From Hippopus hippopus (lineage: Eukaryota; Mollusca; Bivalvia; Cardiida; Cardiidae): a stretch of 64,000 nucleotides of DNA. Location: assembly GCA_946811185.2 (NCBI GenBank), contig OX328103.1, positions 3,538,132 through 3,602,131 on the forward strand, written 5' to 3'. The stretch's first letter is position 1. Every line of letters begins with the position of its first letter. Shown here piece by piece: positions 1 to 9,879 of this stretch. The notes beneath the pieces are model-generated. The model ran no database searches and had not been told where the DNA came from. It worked only from the letters and a program-made list of their open reading frames with translations. Made by a program: the position numbers and the translations under genes.

Positions 1-12
1 CACTTTTATCTT

Positions 13-228
13 TTAAAACTTATCCTGCTAAGCGCGACTCAAGGACCCTTTGCGGACAGTGTAGATCAAGATCAGACTGCACGGAAACGTGCAGTCTGAT
101 CTTGGATCTACACTGTCCGATAAAAAGATATCTTTCCCCCCAAAAAAATACCTTTGAAACAGCAAAATTTGGGTTTTTACTATCGGCTTGAAAGTTTCAT
201 TTCAGTTATTTTGCAGCTTAAGGGTGAA
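13..228 (+). mobile_element. Family 2 hairpin MITE
   Basis: Reference copy for Family 2. It begins at a TTAA, has a GCGCGACTCAAGGACC block, a hairpin at 53-122 with CAGACTGCAC/GTGCAGTCTG arms, then a GGGTTTTTACTATCGGC block, and ends near TTAAGGGTGAA. Intact copies elsewhere have TTAACCCTTA ends, so a piggyBac-type non-autonomous element is inferred. It encodes no protein. Confidence 0.8.
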
Positions 229-381
229 CATATTTACAAAGGTAAAGTATTACATAGGTAAGTTGACTCGCTAACTACAAACCTCTTATACGTATCGTAT
301 CTGTATCTGATATTTTTTTGTCCCTGTATCCATTTACTGATGTTATACGACTGATAGTTCAACTATTCATGTTTCTTGGAC

Positions 382-545
382 TCGTTGACCAGTGCACCTA
401 TCTATGTGTTCCTTGAGTTTATTTTTTCAGTACTTCGCACAGTCTTTTTTTTGTTTTTTTTTTCCTCCAAGCCGCTGGCTGCTTTTCCACATAAACATCG
501 TTGAAACAATATTCTGCAGGGAGAGAGGAGTGAGTCCTGCCGCAA
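382..545 (-). mobile_element. SINE-1 fragment, minus strand
   Basis: Reverse-complement match to the body of SINE-1 (CCAGTGCACCTAT and GCCGCTGGCTGCTTT blocks). The head is lost where the next SINE copy begins in the opposite orientation. Confidence 0.7.
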
Positions 546-564
546 TTACTACTATAAATCCTGT

Positions 565-895
565 CGTGCTCGATAGTCTAGTCGGTAATGCACAAGACTT
601 GAAACCAGAGGGTCGCTGGCTCGAATCATGGCCCCAGCTCGGCGGATTTCTTCAGTCCGAGGATTGATGACAGCCATTGCGACAGGATTCATTCCTCTCT
701 CAGTGCTGGTTATTGTTTCAACGATGGTCATGTAGGAAGCAGCCAGTGGCTTCGGAAAAACATTGTGCGAAACACTGGTAAGAGAAACTCTAGAAAAAGT
801 ATGGATAGGTGAACTGGCCGTCGCGATGTAACTGAAATAATGTTGAAAACGGCGTTAAATAACATACAAACAAACAAAACAAACAACGCATAGTC
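565..895 (+). mobile_element. SINE-1 (tRNA-derived head, V-type-like body)
   Basis: A degenerate tRNA-like head (GTCGGTAATGC, then GGCTCGAATC) is followed by the body GAGGATTGATGA...AAGCAGCCAGTGGCTT and the tail GTTGAAAACGGCGTTAAA. It is head-to-head with the minus-strand fragment on its left. The body resembles the molluscan RUDI/V-SINE type; that name is from memory and not checked. Confidence 0.75.
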
Positions 896-1052
896 CTCGA
901 AAAAAAATCGGTCGAACTGGAGACTCAAACCTATGACCCTTGGATTAGCACTTAAAGCACCGAATAAACCCAATGGACATTTTTAGTCCAGAATAAGACC
1001 CACATAATTGCAATTTCATGGTTTCTTTTTGTCTGTAGTATTTCAGCGAAGC

Positions 1053-1120
1053 GGAGGGTGTAGATCAAAGATCAGACTGCACGTTTTGTGCAGTCTGACC
1101 TTGATCTACACTAGCCGCAA
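1053..1120. repeat. Family 2 solo hairpin
   Basis: Only the hairpin core remains (GTAGATCAAAGATCAG...GACCTTGATCTAC). The flanking Family 2 blocks are missing. Confidence 0.7.
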
Positions 1121-1249
1121 AGGCAACAATATTCGAGAAAGGCGTTTTAACAATTAAAAGCCCTCTACGTTACTGACAAAGTTACCAGGTTTGACAAAAT
1201 GCAGATCGATAACAGCTGATCAACGTTTTACAACAGTGTTTTTTTAAAG

Positions 1250-1417
1250 GTACATCTTTCCTCGTTTTCAGCCAGTTTTTAGCCAGTTTTTAACCCATTT
1301 TATCTTTATTTTATGAATATATTAATCAATCTTTTATCTTCATGCCAAATGTTGCCCCTGATAGCAGGAAAGTTGGACAGATTACGACGGATAGAAAATG
1401 CATTTCATGTCTTGGAG
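1250..1417 (-). repeat. Dispersed repeat G, minus strand
   Basis: Reverse complement of the repeat at 52590-52790 and 60428-60635. Shared blocks are TTTTCAGCCAGTTTTTAGCC, CTTCATGCCAAATGTTGCCC and GACGGATAGAAAATGCATTT. Its class is unknown. Confidence 0.7.
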
Positions 1418-1650
1418 CTTTCAAAATTTTAGACTGGTCCACATTGAAAGCATTTGCAGACGAGAAATCTAAAGTTTAGCTCAGATTATAGAACCCATTT
1501 TTGGAAAGGATAGAAAACATCGTGGGAAAAAGGAAAAATAAAAAAAAAACCTTGTTACAAACATTTTTTCCCCCCGTTTCCTATAGTCTTTTCAAAAAGC
1601 CTTCTTCTTAAGGGTCATTATAAAACTCCGAATTTTATGGTAAAGGATTA
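1418..1650 (-). mobile_element. Family 1 hairpin MITE, decayed
   Basis: Carries AAAATTTTAGAC, GCATTTGCAGACGA and GAAAACATCGTGGGAAA, ending near TATGGTAAAGG. The core palindrome has decayed into A- and T-rich sequence. Confidence 0.75.
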
Positions 1651-2665
1651 TAAAAAAACTAAAAGAATATTATATAGAAAATATTGCTTACCAGGAATAA
1701 TAAATCCAGAACCAGACACACTCTATTAAACAGGAACATTTTGCTCATTTGAATATAATCTACATAATTCATCCATAATTAGAGGGGGAAATAATAGCAT
1801 AATTATAAATCAAATTCACAGAAATAAGGTATTCTCTTGAATGAATACATTTCTTCATTCATGTCAAATTATAATGTAACTTCATATCCGGGTAAACGAG
1901 ATCATTATACGTCCTGTTCCAGCATTATATCAGATCCTCTGTTTCGCCTCGATTTTTATTTTTGCCAACAAGCCACACTATTTCATAAAAATATGAAATG
2001 ATATTTTTGTAAAATGAATAAGTTTCTTTACGACTATAGAATTAGTTTCTTCTGTATTGATTGATTATTTTCCTAATTCTAAAAAAAAATTAAACAAACT
2101 GAACAAAAAAAGCAAAGTTAAGTATAAGAACTTCTATATACACAACAATAACTTTTTATTATAGGTTTATTAAATTTTTTTCAAAATATTTTTAAGCTTA
2201 ATAGAAAGAAAAGTATCTTTTGTAACAAGTAACAAACCATAGATCTTTAAAGTGTTTTTTTTTTTAAACTTGATTTTCAACAGTGCGCAAATGAAATTAA
2301 TATCAGAATTCTACTATCCACCGCATAGAGTTAATAAAATGTACGTTTAACGCGCTTCCATTAAAGACGAACTATCCACTCAAATTACTGTATTTAAGAC
2401 AAAGAATTCATGTTCGTCTGCTGGAAATTTTCGTCCAAGCCAAAGATGAGTCAACTCTCACTAATGATATATTAATCTTTTCGTCAAATTTTACATTTAT
2501 TAAAGAAAAAGTTGTATACTTTATTTAACCCTAAGTGCAGTCTGATTCACAAAGAGCTTTGTTACAAGAAGAGACGGAAAAAAAAAAAGCGTCTGCTGAT
2601 TCGAGTATCGCTACCGTTTATCGTCATGGTCGCTTTGAAGATGAGTTAAATACTGCTCGCACACT
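1651..2665. other. AT-rich stretch, no feature recognised
   Basis: Long A and T runs, no credible reading frame and no match to the repeat families of the window. Confidence 0.5.
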
Positions 2666-3115
2666 TTAACCCGATACCACACAATCCCAAGTTCTAACGA
2701 CCTTGGGAAAGAAGGCTTAAAATTGAAAAACATCATGGAAAAGGAGAAAATGCTGATAATCAGCATTTTCTCCTTTTCCAATCGTGTTTTCTACCCTATC
2801 AAAAACAATCTATATCCTTTGATTTCTTTTTAATAGTGTTTTACGCCGCTTTCAACATAATTTCTGTAATGTCGCGACAACAGCTCACATATTCATGTAT
2901 TTCCTCGGTTTCACCAGTACTAGGCTAGGGCTCTGAAGTGTCTTGCCCAAGGAAAACGAAAAACCCAGTGGATCCAGTGAGGCTCGAACCCGAACCCTCC
3001 AGGTCACGGGTCCTACACTATCTACCGGTATCCTTTAAGACACGTTTAAAATATAGTCTGCAAGTATTTTCAATTTGGAGAAGCTTAAATGTTTTGTCGT
3101 TTGGTAAGGAATTGA
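2666..3115 (+). mobile_element. Family 1 copy split by a SINE
   Basis: Left part 2666-2820 runs from TTAACCCGATACCACAC through the hairpin to CTACCCTATCAAA. The right part resumes near 3029 with TCTGCAAGTATTTTCAATTTGG and ends at GTCGTTTGGTAAGGAATTGA. A SINE occupies 2821-3028. Confidence 0.8.
2821..3028 (-). mobile_element. SINE-2, minus strand, inside Family 1
   Basis: Reads TTTTACGCCGCTTTCAAC (3' tail in reverse), CACCAGTACTAGGCTAGGG, then a tRNA-like head in reverse (GAGGCTCGAACCC). It is flanked by TATCCTTT at 2813-2820 and 3029-3036, an 8-bp target-site duplication. Confidence 0.8.
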
Positions 3116-3172
3116 CCCGATACCACACGGGTTTATTTTTAGCCCTTTAAGTGCATGTCACAACGTTAGTTG

Positions 3173-3240
3173 CGGACAGTGTAGAACAAGATCAGACTGC
3201 ACAGAACGTGCAGTCTGACCTTTGATCTACACTGTCCGCT
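3173..3240. repeat. Family 2 solo hairpin
   Basis: GCGGACAGTGTAGAACAAG opposite CTTTGATCTACACTGTCCGC, with CAGACTGCAC/GTGCAGTCTG arms. The outer Family 2 blocks are absent. Confidence 0.75.
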
Positions 3241-3296
3241 TTTTTCGAAATATTCTTAAAATAAAAAAGAAAATCTATCAACACTGTATCGATTGT

Positions 3297-3540
3297 ATTG
3301 GAGTTTAACGCCGTTTTAACAACTTAGGTCATATCACGGTGGTCAGTGCACCTACGCATGTGATTCCTGGCTTTCTCACACCAGTGCTGACACAATTTTC
3401 CAAATCACTTACTATTTTCTGACATGCATCAGAGGTGAGAGGCAAAACATCGCCGGAAAGAAAGGTTACCTCACCTGGGTATCTAACTCACAACCACCAG
3501 GTCATGAGTCAGATACACTAACCACTGAGCTACCCGGGCG
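3297..3540 (-). mobile_element. SINE-3, minus strand, tRNA-like head
   Basis: In reverse complement the head reads CGGGTAGCTCAGTGGTTAG (A-box-like) and GGTTGTGAGTTAGATACC (B-box-like). The tail at the left end is TTTAACGCCGTTTTAAC. A Pol III-type tRNA-derived SINE with a body different from SINE-1. Confidence 0.75.
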
Positions 3541-3608
3541 GGCATCGACATTTCAATAATTTTGCCCGTTTTCCTGATTGGGAAATTTCATTTCAGTTAT
3601 TTAGAACT

Positions 3609-4044
3609 TTAACTCTGTTCCAGACGACAAAATTTTAGACTTGTCCAAATTCAAAACATTTGCAGACGACAAATTAAACGTGGCTCAAATGACAGAATTT
3701 GTCTGCAAAAGGGTAGAAAACATTGTGGGAAAAGCAGAAAATGCTGGTTACCAGCATTTTCTGCTTTTCCCACGATGTTTTCAAAAGCCTTCCTCCGCAA
3801 GGCCGTTAACCCTTCTGCAAAATAAGTGAAATGAAACTTTCAAGCCGATAGTAAAAACCCAAAAAGTGATATTTCAAAGATATTTTTGGAGGGAAAGATA
3901 TCTTCATATCGGAAAGTGTAGATCAAAGACCAGATTGCACTTTCTGTGCAATCTGATCTTGATCTATACTGTCCGCAAACGGTCCTTGAGTCGCACGTAG
4001 TAGTCTATGGGTTAAAACGAGGGATTACTAGGTAAAAAGGTTGA
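3609..4044 (-). mobile_element. Family 1 copy interrupted by Family 2
   Basis: Left part 3609-3805 runs from TTAACTCTGTTCCAGACGAC through a perfectly paired core. The terminal part resumes at 4016 with AACGAGGGATTACTAGGTAAA and ends at TTGAA. A Family 2 element sits at its internal GTCGTTAA-type site. Both hairpin arms carry the same departure from consensus (AAAGCAG/CTGCTTT). Confidence 0.85.
3806..4015 (-). mobile_element. Family 2 MITE nested in Family 1
   Basis: Bounded by TTAA at 3806-3809 and 4012-4015. Contains ATGAAACTTTCAAGCCGATAG and a hairpin at about 3915-3975. Both arms share a GATTGCAC/GTGCAATC change. The flanking halves belong to one Family 1 element, so TTAA is the target duplication. 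Confidence 0.85.
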
Positions 4045-4339
4045 ATATAACTCGAATTTTGTACTAATTTTTTTACCTAGGTAACTTTATCGTACAAATC
4101 TCTTTTTCTAAATAATCTAGTCGTTTTTTTGCACCATTATCGTAAATCGAACGAACCACACACGGGCACGAGTCGTCAGAAATTGTCAAATACACATAAA
4201 GTACAAAACAAAAAAATCTCAACCACCTTTCCCATAATTTCCGACGAAAAAATCTCCGTCTGTTAAAATATCTATTGACTGCGAATCTTCGCTGTGGTAA
4301 TTATGAATCTTAAGCTCGCTGTATAGGTGGGATAGTATG

Positions 4340-4412
4340 CATTTTAGAGGAGAATGATGAAGATCAGACGGCAGAAAATTACAGTCTGATCTTTTGATCT
4401 CCTCTGTCAAGC
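4340..4412. repeat. Family 2-like hairpin derivative
   Basis: GAAGATCAGACGGCAG opposite CAGTCTGATCTTTTGATC, with a GAGGAGA/TCTCCTC base replacing the usual GTGTAGATC. Possibly a separate subfamily. Confidence 0.5.
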
Positions 4413-4451
4413 ATCTATCAATTGTTTAGCTGAAACACCTGTACTGAAAGC

Positions 4452-4606
4452 TTCACCAAACAATCCAGAGTTTTAACGACACTGAGGAACAAGGCTTTTT
4501 GAAAACATTGTGGGAAAAGGAGAAAATGCTGGTAAACCAGCATTTTCTCCTTTTCCCACAATGTTTTCTACCCTATAGAAGACAGAAGTCATTGATTCAG
4601 CTGCAT
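4452..4606 (+). mobile_element. Family 1 copy, 3' part replaced
   Basis: ACCAAACAATCCAGAG, then GTTTTAACGACACTGAGG, a paired core at 4496-4571 and TTTCTACCCTATAG. The usual GTCGTCTGGTAAAG end is not present. Confidence 0.75.
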
Positions 4607-4926
4607 TTGATCTCTGCTTACCAACATTAACAGTTTTGTTAATGTTGGAAAGAAGAGGTTGAATTGGAGAGAGTATTGGCAAAAGCACTTTTTTTTCAAC
4701 AAAAAAATCCGCCTGGAACGTATGAATAGGTGTAATGGTCGCTAAGATTGATCTAAAGCACTGTTGCTTACAGCGTTAAAGACGAAACAGATAAAATGAA
4801 ACATACAGCAGCACCGAATGCGGGCCGAAACGTTCGGATGCAGCAGGTACTTTTTTCAGTAAACAATCTGAATGGACAAGGGGACATAACTGTGACCAAA
4901 TAGATCGAAAGCTACCTATGCGTTTT

Positions 4927-5250
4927 GTGCCGAGCCCCGGTAGCTCAGTCGGTAGCGTGCAGGACTTGAGAACACGGAGTCCAGGGTTCGATCCCTGGCT
5001 ACAACCCCTGGCTCTCCCAATTTCTTTCCGAGGATTGATGATAGTCACTGCAACAGGATTCATTCCTCTCCCACCGCTGACCATTGTTTCGACGATGATT
5101 ATGTGGGAAAGCAGCCAGTGGCTTGGAAAGAAAATTGTGCAGAGTACTGGTAAAAGAGACTCCAGGAAAGCATGGATAGATGCACTGGCCGCCGCGATAT
5201 AACTGAAATAATGTTGAAAACGGCGTTAAACACCATACAATCAACCTACG
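4927..5250 (+). mobile_element. SINE-1, full length
   Basis: Best-preserved SINE-1. The head CCGGTAGCTCAGTCGGTAGC matches a tRNA A box and GGGTTCGATCCC a B box, so an internal Pol III promoter is likely. The body follows (GAGGATTGATGATAGTCA, AAGCAGCCAGTGGCTTGG) and the tail is AACGGCGTTAAACACCATAC. Similarity to molluscan V-SINEs such as RUDI is from memory. Confidence 0.85.
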
Positions 5251-5292
5251 CGTTTTGTATGAATTTCTATTTTGACAATTAACTATCATCAG

Positions 5293-5527
5293 TTTAACTC
5301 TTTTATCACACAGTCTAGAGCTTTAACGACCATGAGAAAGAAAGCTTTTGAAAACGTTGTGGGAAAAGGAGAAAAAACTGGTAAACAGCATTTTCTCCTT
5401 TTTCCACAACGTTTTCTACTCTTTCAGAGCCAAAATCTCATAATTTCTGCCACATTGAAATTGTCGTCTGGAATCGTGGAATTGCTTTCAATTAGGAAAA
5501 GTCTAAAATTTTGTCGTTTGGTAAAGT
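5293..5527 (+). mobile_element. Family 1 hairpin MITE
   Basis: TTAACTCTTTTATCACACAG at the left, a slightly imperfect core at 5346-5415, and GTCGTTTGGTAAAG at the right. Confidence 0.8.
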
Positions 5528-5556
5528 CAATGTGTCATGCTTTTGGAAATGGGGGT

Positions 5557-5778
5557 TGAATGGATCTCTATGGTGCATTATTCCAAGTGAGTAGTCACAT
5601 AATTATGGATCAGTAAAATCCATTTTGTCTAACAAAGACCTGAGTTAATTATGAGGTAGACTGGTCCTTCGATGTGCAGAAAATTGACCACTAGCAGAAA
5701 GTTTCGACTTAGACTGACTATAGTCGACACTTTTTGCAAATGCATTAAACCCCTTTTTTTCTAAAGCATGGCTCAAAT
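5557..5778 (-). mobile_element. Family 3 hairpin MITE, truncated
   Basis: GGTGCATTATTCCAAG, then ATAATTATGGATCAGTAAAATCC, AGGTAGACTGGTCC, a degenerate hairpin, and the end AGCATGGCTCAAAT. Confidence 0.7.
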
Positions 5779-5784
5779 ACTTTC

Positions 5785-5925
5785 AGAAATGGCAGCGATA
5801 TCAGAAAGTATCCAGGTTTTCGAAACACAACGATGACGGCGGCGACACAGATGACGAAAGGGCTTCGGTAACACTTTGACGTTTTCGGCAAAAACAGACG
5901 AAATGAAAATGGTGTTTCAAGTCTA
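5785..5925 (+). repeat. Dispersed repeat I fragment
   Basis: Contains AACGATGACGGCGGCGACAC and TTTGACGTTTTCGGCAAAAAC. The same block order occurs at 22505-22860. Confidence 0.55.
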
Positions 5926-6103
5926 TTGCTAAGATAATGTGACTGGAAAAGTACTAGTTTAAAATCATCCAGGTAGAATGAAAGTTAGTATTGTCACCAT
6001 TAAATACCTGAAATATTGTTGACACGTCATAAACCGCCAAACAAAGACAATTGAAGTACAATCTTTAAATCTGAAAGAAAAATTGCTCAGAGATGCAGTC
6101 CCC

Positions 6104-6294
6104 TTAACTTTTACTTATTGACACAATTTGTGACAGATTAATTATTGTCCCAAAGGTTGGATTAGGTTCTGAAAAGATGGAAAACATTCCGGGAAAAGTA
6201 GAAAATGCTGGTAACAAGCATTTTCGTTTTTCCCGCAATGTTTTTAGAAGCCTTCTAGTGCAATTAAACCCGTAATTGTTTGATAATGAGTTAA
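6104..6294 (-). mobile_element. Family 1 copy, degenerate
   Basis: TTAA at both ends, AAAACATTCCGGGAAAAG core opposite TTTTTCCCGCAATG. The left interior is shortened. Confidence 0.65.
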
Positions 6295-6765
6295 TTAACA
6301 AGAATATAGATAAAATAGACTTGCGTGCTTGCGGGCAAATTTACACCGTCTATCTTTTTTTAAAGATATTTCTTGTTTCTTTTTCCTGCAATTTTTCCGA
6401 AAGCCCTCTCCCTGCAGGTTGTGATAAACGGTAAGAGTTTATTTAACCGCAGCCGTGTGGTCTTTCCGTTGCATGACCATTTTAAAGGTACTTCTATAGT
6501 ATTGATTGATTTCTGATAATCAAATTAGACCGGAATTCTGTGTTGCAAATAGGCCAAGATGTTGCATCAGCTATCCAGGGTTCGATCTTCGTCAGAGGTA
6601 CAAAGCTTTTCGTTGGAGTGACTATGAAAAAAAAAAATGAATTAGCTACACTTTGAAGAAACTCTTTTCATTGCACTCGTAGCCTTTGAAACATCTATTA
6701 ACCTATTTTTAACATGTTTGAATAATGAAAGGAAAAAAAAGAGGAGGATTTATAGCGCAATTAAT
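6295..6765. other. No feature recognised
   Basis: No convincing reading frame, RNA gene or repeat match. Confidence 0.5.
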
Positions 6766-6995
6766 TTAACCCTTTACCAAACAATCCCTGGTTTTCACGA
6801 CTCTGGGAAGGAAGGCTTTTGAAAACATTGTGGGAAAAGAAGAAAATGCTGGTAACCAGCATTTTCTCCTTTTCCCACGATGTTTTCTACCCTATCAAAA
6901 GACAGAAATCATCATTTGAGCTACATTTAAATTGTTGACTTCAAATGCTTATAGTTTGGTCCGGTCCAAAATTTCGTCGTGTGGTAAAGGGTTAA
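6766..6995 (+). mobile_element. Family 1 hairpin MITE, complete (reference copy)
   Basis: Bounded by TTAA at 6766-6769 and 6992-6995; 230 bp. Order: TTAACCCTTTACCAAAC, GGTTTTCACGACTCTGGG, a 67-nt core palindrome, TTTCTACCCTATC, TTCAAATGCTTATAGTTTGG, AAATTTCGTCGTGTGGTAAAGGGTTAA. The two ends are imperfect inverted repeats (TTAACCCTTTACCA/TGGTAAAGGGTTAA). It has no coding capacity. The TTAA target and CCC/GGG ends suggest a piggyBac-type MITE (inference). Confidence 0.85.
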
Positions 6996-7094
6996 ATATG
7001 ATGAAGCGTCAAAACGAACCAGGTATAAACGCATTCGATTTGTATTTTACATGATTGGTTAAATCGAGCGCACCTTTCCCTTTTGACAGTATCA

Positions 7095-7535
7095 TCGTGT
7101 AGGGACAAATCTTTCGGCATACCTCGGGTGATCGGTGATCAAGTCCCTAGGCTGAATCACGAAGCTTGATATGCACCTGCAAGGTACATTTCTTCGCCGG
7201 AAGTACACCGCTTCACCGTTCTTAAAATCGTACCACTCCACTTAGAAAGCAAATTTTAGTCACAATATTTTCCGTTGGAATCTTTCTGAATACATTTCCG
7301 ATGGCAAACAGTTTGTACATTCATTTTCTATTTTGGTCTACCAGTTACGTTGGTATTTTTCATCGATAGGTTGCTTATCACCATGGCTGTTGTTGCCGTT
7401 GCTAATCGATTTACAGGGTGACACTATGTCTAAGATCATGTGAATGGCTGTATTTCAAATTGGAAACCCCCTTGTTCAATACGAGCGAGGTTAGATGTAG
7501 GTACGGAATCGGCCGAGTTGTGACGATATCGGGAT
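7095..7535 (+). repeat. Dispersed repeat H, about 440 bp
   Basis: Shares with 55310-55755 the blocks GATATGCACCTGCAAGGTAC, TCACCGTTCTTAAAATCG, GGAATCTTTCTGAATACAT, GTTGCTAATCGATTTAC and GCCGAGTTGTGACGA. Fragments occur at 39045-39086 and, reversed, at 56689-56835. Class unknown. Confidence 0.75.
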
Positions 7536-7548
7536 ATATCTGAAAATA

Positions 7549-7754
7549 GTCCGTATTCACCAACCATTCTTAAGAATATTCTTTGTCTTATTCTATATTA
7601 AGAAAATAACGCGAGCTGTGATTTAGAAAGTAACGCAAATTCTGATTGGCTAAATCAAATGGTTTAGCCAATCATAACTTGTGTTACTTACTAATTTAGA
7701 AAATCTTGAAGAATAAGACAAAGAATTTTCTTAAGAATGCTTGGTGAATACGTC
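7549..7754. mobile_element. Foldback element K
   Basis: Terminal inverted repeats GTATTCACCAACCATTCTTAA and TTAAGAATGCTTGGTGAATAC, continuing through TATTCTTTGTCTTATTC. The centre has an inverted pair GATTGGCTAAAT and TTTAGCCAATC. Relatives are at 12428-12590 and 35868-36012. Confidence 0.75.
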
Positions 7755-8691
7755 CATGTACCCTGAATGACTATTAAAATTCTTTACAAATTGAAATATT
7801 GCTCATAGATTCTGCATTGCCTCCGTTTGCAACAATCGTATCTTATCTCAATTTATACTGACCTATTTTAATAATTTGTTTTCTTCGGGTCCTTTTTCTT
7901 TGAACAAACGGGTCGTTAAAAGATTTGCAAGATAAAGAACTGAGTAAAATGTAATGAAAAAGTGACTATCCGCTGTATAATTTGCCTTTTTACACTACAT
8001 TAACTCTTGTATACCCGTGACTTCAACCGAAATATTAAAGATAGACTTGTCAAACCGACACGAACCAACATGGGAAGCCATCTTAACCTCGGTCAAGCAC
8101 CGCGCATGCGCTGTGACTACCCACAAACTTTGTTTCTGGAAAGACCCGAGTTGTCCCACAAATCGTAGAAAATTCCGCGCTTTTTTGGGTAAAAATGAAC
8201 CAGATCAGATTAAGAAATTACGGATTTCTTGTCTTCTTCACCGACCTATTTCAAGTCGGGACCAATCATGTTGGTTACTCTTGGATTGTCTGCGACTTAA
8301 AACTGCCAGCTAGCTGTCAATAGATATGAGATTTATTGAAACCATTGCATTATGAATCAGTTTCCTGTCTCGTTCTAATAAATAGGTCAGTGGTAACAAT
8401 ACATACTAATACTTATTTCCCAGCCCCCAGCCCTCTCGCCCCCGGGGTGATGGGTGCGGCCAGACTCATCTGTAATTCAAATGTAAACAGCATGATGATG
8501 CAGCAGTTACACAGTTTATAATCAAGTCCCGGGGGAAGGGCATGGTTTAAACATTATACCAACTGCAGACGACTTTTTTTCGTCGTGGACCCGACGACTT
8601 TTGACAAAAATTGAAACAAAAGTAAAATTGCTAATGGACATCAATTTCTCCTTTAGTCGCAATATTCTAACATGTAAAATGTATTGATAAT
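7755..8691. other. No firm feature
   Basis: A 98-codon open frame at 8017-8313 has no recognisable domain, splice context or repeat identity, and I do not call it a gene. GC-richer patches near 8080-8130 and 8425-8465 are unexplained. Confidence 0.4.
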
Positions 8692-8953
8692 TGAGTCATA
8701 CTCTGTGAAAAGGGGGTTTAATGCACTTGCAAAAAGTTTCAACCCAGGTCAGCCTGCGCAGTCGGCGCAGGCTGACCTGGGTCAAAACTTTTTGATGTTG
8801 TTCAATTTTCTGCATGACAAAGGACCATTCTACTTCCAGATTTAGTCTGTTGTTAGACAAAATGGATTTTATGGACCCATAGTTATGTGATGACGTTCTA
8901 GGTATAATGCATCACGAATGTGCATTAAGCCCCCTTTTGCCAGAGCATGGCTC
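8692..8953 (+). mobile_element. Family 3 hairpin MITE (reference copy)
   Basis: TTGAGTCATACTCTGTGAAAA at the left, then a hairpin of CCCAGGTCAGCCTGCGCAG and its complement at about 8740-8790, then TCAATTTTCTGCATG, AGACAAAATGGATTTTATGG and an end reading CCCTTTTGCCAGAGCATGGCTC. The outer ends are imperfect inverted repeats of GAGCCATGCTC...AAAAGGGGG. Non-coding, superfamily not assigned. Confidence 0.8.
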
Positions 8954-9038
8954 TATTATTTATATTTACAAAGACGTTCTGTAAATTTGCCTGGTGCTAA
9001 TTTGGATTGACGGACAACGAATTAACACTGAAGCTACC

Positions 9039-9098
9039 TTAATAAGTTAAATGAAACTTTCAAGCCGAAAGTAAAAACCCAGATAATGTCATTTTAAA

Positions 9099-9134
<36 letters not shown>

Positions 9135-9261
9135 GAAAGGAAAATATCGTCATATCGGACAGTGTAGATCCAAGATCAGACTGCACGTTCTGTGCAGTCT
9201 GATCTTGATCTACACTGTCCGCAAAAGGCTCTCGAGTAGCGCTTAGCAGCCTGAAGGTTAA
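9039..9261 (-). mobile_element. Family 2 MITE with internal (ATT)n
   Basis: TTAA at 9039-9042 and 9258-9261. ATGAAACTTTCAAGCCGA, then an ATT microsatellite at 9103-9134 replacing part of the interior, then a fully paired hairpin at about 9157-9222. Confidence 0.85.
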
Positions 9262-9879
9262 ACTTATCGGGAAATTCAAATTGAGGGTGGGGTGGATATG
9301 CACATATTCAAATAAAAAGAGAAATTGTTCATCGAACTGTAACTTTCACCTTTCTCACCGTTCAGGAAGTAAAAAACAGGGGGTCAAGATATCCCATTAC
9401 TGATTCTAAGAAAACTATCCCCCTGAAAGCTGCCCCAAAGAAAATCGCCCCCCCCCCCCCCCAAACATAGGAAAATCAAGTCTGGACCAATCATGTTTAC
9501 TATTTTTTGTATATACATGTAACATACCAGAAAAAAAAAGGTAGAAAATACGCCTCGTACGCCCGTATCTAAATGTCTATATTAAGACATCATGTTCGTG
9601 CGACTGAGTTGGCCAATCAAATTCTGTATGAGATTTGTCCCATGTGATGGAAATTTTATCATTTAATTGGTCAGTTATTTTTGACCCAAAATATCTAAAA
9701 ATATTGCTAAATTTCTATTAATAGACGCTTGGTGCCAGCGTACAAATGAGTTATAGCAAAGATCAGCGGTCCAAACTTCATTGTCTGTTACTCTTTACTT
9801 GACAATTATTTTAGACTCATCCATATCAAAAGCATTTATAGAGGACTCAGTAGATGCGGCTTCAATGACGAGATTTTTC
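9262..9879. other. No gene; poly-C tract
   Basis: A C homopolymer at 9447-9462 lies in otherwise unremarkable sequence. Confidence 0.5.

Noticed and set aside
4473..4688. Many 60-100-codon frames containing ENIVGKGENAGYQHFLLFPQ or similar
   Set aside because: The shared peptide is the translation of the Family 1 palindrome. It appears wherever a copy lies and has no coding support.
4927..5000. tRNA gene
   Set aside because: The A- and B-box-like sequences belong to the SINE-1 head. There is no complete cloverleaf, and the same unit with its body and tail recurs several times.
8017..8313. 98-codon plus-strand frame as a gene
   Set aside because: No recognisable domain, no clear splice sites and no sign of conserved composition. 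Left as unexplained sequence.
9103..9134. ATT repeat as a regulatory element
   Set aside because: A simple microsatellite within a Family 2 copy. No evidence for function.
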